Below, in pieces: positions 61,116 to 64,000 of a stretch of 64,000 bases of DNA. The notes under the pieces were generated by a model that was given only the letters and a program-made list of their open reading frames with translations, searched no databases and was not told where the DNA came from. The DNA lies in contig WTXI01000002.1 in the NCBI GenBank assembly GCA_022376515.1, forward strand, positions 124,001 to 188,000, in the 5' to 3' direction. Each line of letters begins with the position of its first letter. The first letter of the stretch is position 1. The translations under genes were made by a program, and so were the position numbers. This DNA is from Lactifluus volemus. Its lineage: Eukaryota > Basidiomycota > Agaricomycetes > Russulales > Russulaceae.

Positions 61116-61639
61116 TAGGGGTAATCAATTTAGCAGTACTGTAATGTCTAATTGTCTGTTTTGTTTATCTCAGAAATTTCGTTAGAACACGTTTGAAACG
61201 CAGATATATCCCATGTCGAGAAGCCTAATCAGGTCACTCATATCAATAATTCAACCCAAGTGATTGCGTGCAAGTTGCGCTGATCCGAATCAATACATGT
61301 CATAGACCTTACGTTCTTTTCCCACAAGTGTAGGCGCGGCCAACTGGGTGACAATGACCCAAAAGTAGCAGCGTACTGCGTCACGTAACAGTCAGACTGG
61401 TGTTTGTGTTGGGTCAGCAATCACAGTTAGGACAGTCCAATCCAAGGCACATAGCAAAGTGCTCCAAGCCCGAGTCGGGGCTCCGACTTTTGGGACACTT
61501 TATTTTGAGGCGCCGTCATCCGGAAATAATTGGAAATGCCACCAGTTTCACAGTACTTTCACCCATCAAAATAAGGCGCCAAATTACAGCAAAGCGCGTG
61601 CATCCTGATAGCGATAGTCCGTCTATACGATACAAAGTG
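61116..61639. other. Convergent spacer, unit 5
   Basis: Shared tail sequence, about 30 bp shorter than in units 3 and 4 (the ACTAGATACC segment is missing), followed by the VPS54 3' flank. No gene seen. Confidence 0.5.
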
Positions 61640-64000
61640 CTATGTCGTCACTACACTCGCACTCTCGGGAGTAGGGTCCGGTACCGCCATCTGGCTCGTC
61701 TCTACTACATCATCCTTCGCAGGTGTGGGCGGCGCTTGTCCGATGTCATCACCATGGCCTTGGCCTTGCGAGATCTCGTCTACACCTGCACTTGGATCAT
61801 GACGCTCGGATACATCACCATTTTGTCTCACGGCCTCATCACGCTCCTGCCGATCCTCCTCTGTCCACCCAGGCGTCGGCGACGGGGTTGCCTGTATAGG
61901 CAACGGCGTTGGCGTCGTCGGCAATTCGCGTTGTTGTTTCTCCACCGGAAGCGGTGTTGGCGAGAGAGGTGAGAGGACCTGCTTGAATCCTCCTCCTCCC
62001 TGTTTCTCTTGTGGCATCACCGGCGCGGGTACAGGAATGGGCGCAGGGACGGGTGGTTGCTGCGTGGTGGCCGATCGTGATAGCATGCCCTTGACCGAAA
62101 AGAGCGAGGGACGCTTTGCTGGTGGTGGTGGCACGGCAGCATGGGGCGAACCTAGCGGGACATGGCTGGGAGGTAGAGGTAGCGGCGATGACGGCGCGGG
62201 CGTGGGAGTCGTCGGACGGGGAGATGTGGGCCCGTTGCCGACTCGCTTATCCCCTACCAGCGTCTCAAGGAGAGCAGTTGGTGCGCCTGCCGTTTTGAGC
62301 ACCGAAAACTTCTCATGTAGGAAATGCGCGTCCGTGAGCAATCTATATTCGAGTAGTCGTGAGCGCTGCGTTGCATAGCGTATAAGAGTGAGCCCACCGC
62401 TCTTTCGCCTCCGGTGTTGGGAGGTCAATATTGGTGTACTCTTCAGAGAGCCTGTGATTGATAGCCGCGAATACCTGAGTCATCACGAACTGCATCCACA
62501 TCACAGTCTCGTCAGCGGCGTGATGATATAAGGTGACATAGTTCCGTACTTCTACGACCGCGCTGGCGAGGTAACGTGACAGAACTTTGGACAGCGTAAC
62601 TGTCTCCTTTACCAGCAACTCCATATATTCGTTCACGCCGGGCTTCGCAGGCGGAACATCCCACCTAATCGCGTTGAGGCTCTTGATATGTGCTGTCAGA
62701 CGGTCACCCATGATCGCAATCAGCTTTGTGTGAATCTCATTTTGGTGCTCCTGGTAATCCCGCTTCAGCTTGTCAAACTCCACGAGAATGACTGCTTGCT
62801 TCTGGGAAAGGTGCCGCCGGAATGTCTCACGAACGTAGGGTATAAGTGCGATTACTATAGAGAGGGACTGTGAGGCGAGCGCGAGGTGCTTCGCTGTGAT
62901 GTTTTTGAGTCCGGCAGAACGCATAGCACCAGCACCAAGAACGACTTGACACGTCCGAGAGTTGAATGCCTTGAGAAACTCAATGATACGTGACATCGTG
63001 TCTGTCGTGAGCAAGCTGAGATTTACGATCACTTTGAGGTAGTCAGTGAGGAGAAGTAGCATCTCCTGAGTGGCAGGAACCATGTAGTAGCTCCGTTCCT
63101 CGATGCGAAGGTGTTTCTTAGGCGGTGGGGGCGACATTCCATTTGCCCGCGGGTTCGTGCGTGGGGAAGATGGCCGAGGTGACGATGGTCGGCTATCTGA
63201 GCCAGGCGCTGGAAGTGAAGATGGTGGTGGCTGAAGTGATGATAGCGTTGGGAGAGGCGACGTTGGTGCAGCAACTGGGGCCTCTATCTTGAGGATATAC
63301 TCATGCGGATCGTGCACCGCGGCATCCAAGATTAGGTTGGTGGCCTGTTGCAACGAGACTGGGACATCTGCTTGTGACCACTGTTCATCTTCAACCAGCT
63401 TGGAAGACTGAGTGATACGAGACTGGTGGAACGCCTGGAGGAACGACTTGGCCTATTCAACCAAGTTAGTCTCAGCTCTTTTTTCGAGACGAAGGCTCTC
63501 GTGTAAATTACCTGGCTGACGATTACGCCGCGAAGACCAACAATCATCCTCCTGCAGATGACCTCACAGCGGACCACAAAGTTCCAGCATTCATTGAACA
63601 CATCCACGAATTCGCGTAAATCTAACTTGACGTGTTGGTCTGCTCGTGTAGAAATAACTCGTGATGTCAAAATGTTTGCTGATTCCGCAGAGGAGGAGAG
63701 CGTGTCGAACAGAGAATCATGTATTGCCGTGAGCTCGGATGGAACCGCTGGTGGTCTAGGGTTGTAAATCAGCAAGCGTATTGTGACACATGCCTTGGTA
63801 ACAAACCGTAAGCCCTCGATGACTTCGGTTATGTTGCTGTTTAGAACCTGTAGACCTTCAATCGAGTTCAACAGGTCCTTCAGAACCAAACGGAGGATGA
63901 CCAGGAATTCTTGGTGCGTCATTGACCGTAGCGAAAGTATCCAACTGGAGATTACAATGAACGACGGCACAGGAGACGTAATCAAAGAACGAACCTTGCG
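61640..64000 (-). CDS. vps54: VPS54, GARP complex subunit, copy 3 (5' end beyond window)
   Basis: C-terminal 728 residues of a VPS54 gene with no break visible. Exons read from the window edge: 63512-64000 (partial), 62550-63452, 62398-62489 and 61640-62342; introns are GT-AG and all phases match. The 60-nt intron 62490-62549 has no stop, so an unspliced reading also stays open. It shows FNECWNFVVRCEVICRRMI, AKSFLQAFHQSR, the Vps54 C-terminal domain (SAGLKNITAKHLALASQSLS, KQAVILVEFDKLKRDYQEHQ, FVMTQVFAAINHRLSEEYTN), then HFLHEKFSVLKTAGAPTALLE and a Pro-rich tail. Without TE insertions, and at the outer end of the array, it is the best candidate in view for the functional gene; its N-terminal part must be checked. 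Confidence 0.9.

Larger units (their letters stand above)
17025..64000. repeat. Five-unit tandem array: EXPERA 5' piece - NLR - VPS54
   Basis: Taking the EXPERA-type start codon as the unit boundary (17087, 22923, 29467, 44779, 57130), units 1-4 span 5836, 6544, 15312 and 12351 bp, and unit 5 runs off the window. Subtracting insertions with their target duplications (696 bp in unit 2; 5365 and 1140 bp in unit 3; 3151 and 443 bp in unit 4) gives 5836, 5848, 8807 and 8757 bp. So there are two unit classes, the short one lacking about 2.9 kb of VPS54. Order in each unit is EXPERA 5' piece (minus), receptor (plus), VPS54 (minus). The outer boundary genes are the least damaged. Confidence 0.9.

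Noticed and set aside
62490..62549. Extra 20 residues in VPS54 copy 3 (RNYVTLYHHAADETVMWM region)
   Set aside because: The stretch stays open in frame but has GT-AG ends, and removing it joins RYLASAVVE to FVMTQVFAAINH as in other Vps54 proteins, so I treat it as an intron.

Overview
The window looks like a piece of an agaricomycete (mushroom-forming basidiomycete) nuclear genome. Genes are split by many short introns of about 45-65 nt with GT-AG ends, and the families are typical of that group: Goodbye-NACHT-ankyrin STAND receptors, F-box proteins, HNH-domain proteins and Gag-like proteins. I saw no bacterial operons, CRISPR arrays or rRNA.

Left part (1-17.1 kb). S-adenosylmethionine synthetase (1960-3363, minus) and a myotubularin-type PI3P phosphatase (3609-6619, minus) are conserved housekeeping genes. 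They are followed by an F-box protein (plus), an HNH-domain protein (minus), an orphan Gag-like gene (minus) and an EXPERA/TMEM97-type membrane protein (16149-17087, minus). From about 5.5 kb to 21.2 kb nearly every long gene is broken only by single missing bases, 15 in all, and total length returns to a multiple of three if one base per site is restored. That may reflect consensus errors as much as real decay.

Right part (17.1-64 kb). This is a tandem array of five units. Each unit holds a piece of the EXPERA gene 5' end (minus), a Goodbye-NACHT-ankyrin receptor (plus) and a copy or fragment of VPS54, a GARP tethering-complex subunit (minus). The first boundary is the complete EXPERA gene; the last visible VPS54 copy is open as far as it can be read and runs off the window. 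Internal EXPERA and VPS54 copies are truncated, frameshifted or hit by transposable elements, whereas four of the five receptors have complete spliced reading frames of 996-1008 residues. With insertions subtracted, unit lengths fall into two classes: about 5.84 kb (units 1, 2) and about 8.8 kb (units 3, 4). The short class has lost about 2.9 kb of VPS54.

Mobile DNA in the array: a complete Ty1/copia element (34860-40219) with 485-bp LTRs and a 5-bp target duplication; a 3.15-kb terminal-inverted-repeat element (49699-52847) carrying a non-transposase, host-like gene fragment; and three poly(A)-tailed retro-insertions with 14-17-bp target duplications (near 22.9, 42.3 and 53.1 kb). All lie in passenger or promoter sequence and none in a receptor. 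Every LTR-LTR difference I found in the copia element is a transition explainable at a CpG, suggesting 5-methylcytosine deamination.

The receptors are nearly identical along most of their length but differ sharply in a linker before the ankyrin repeats and in two ankyrin loops. That pattern fits a recently expanded, diversifying cluster of fungal NOD-like receptors.
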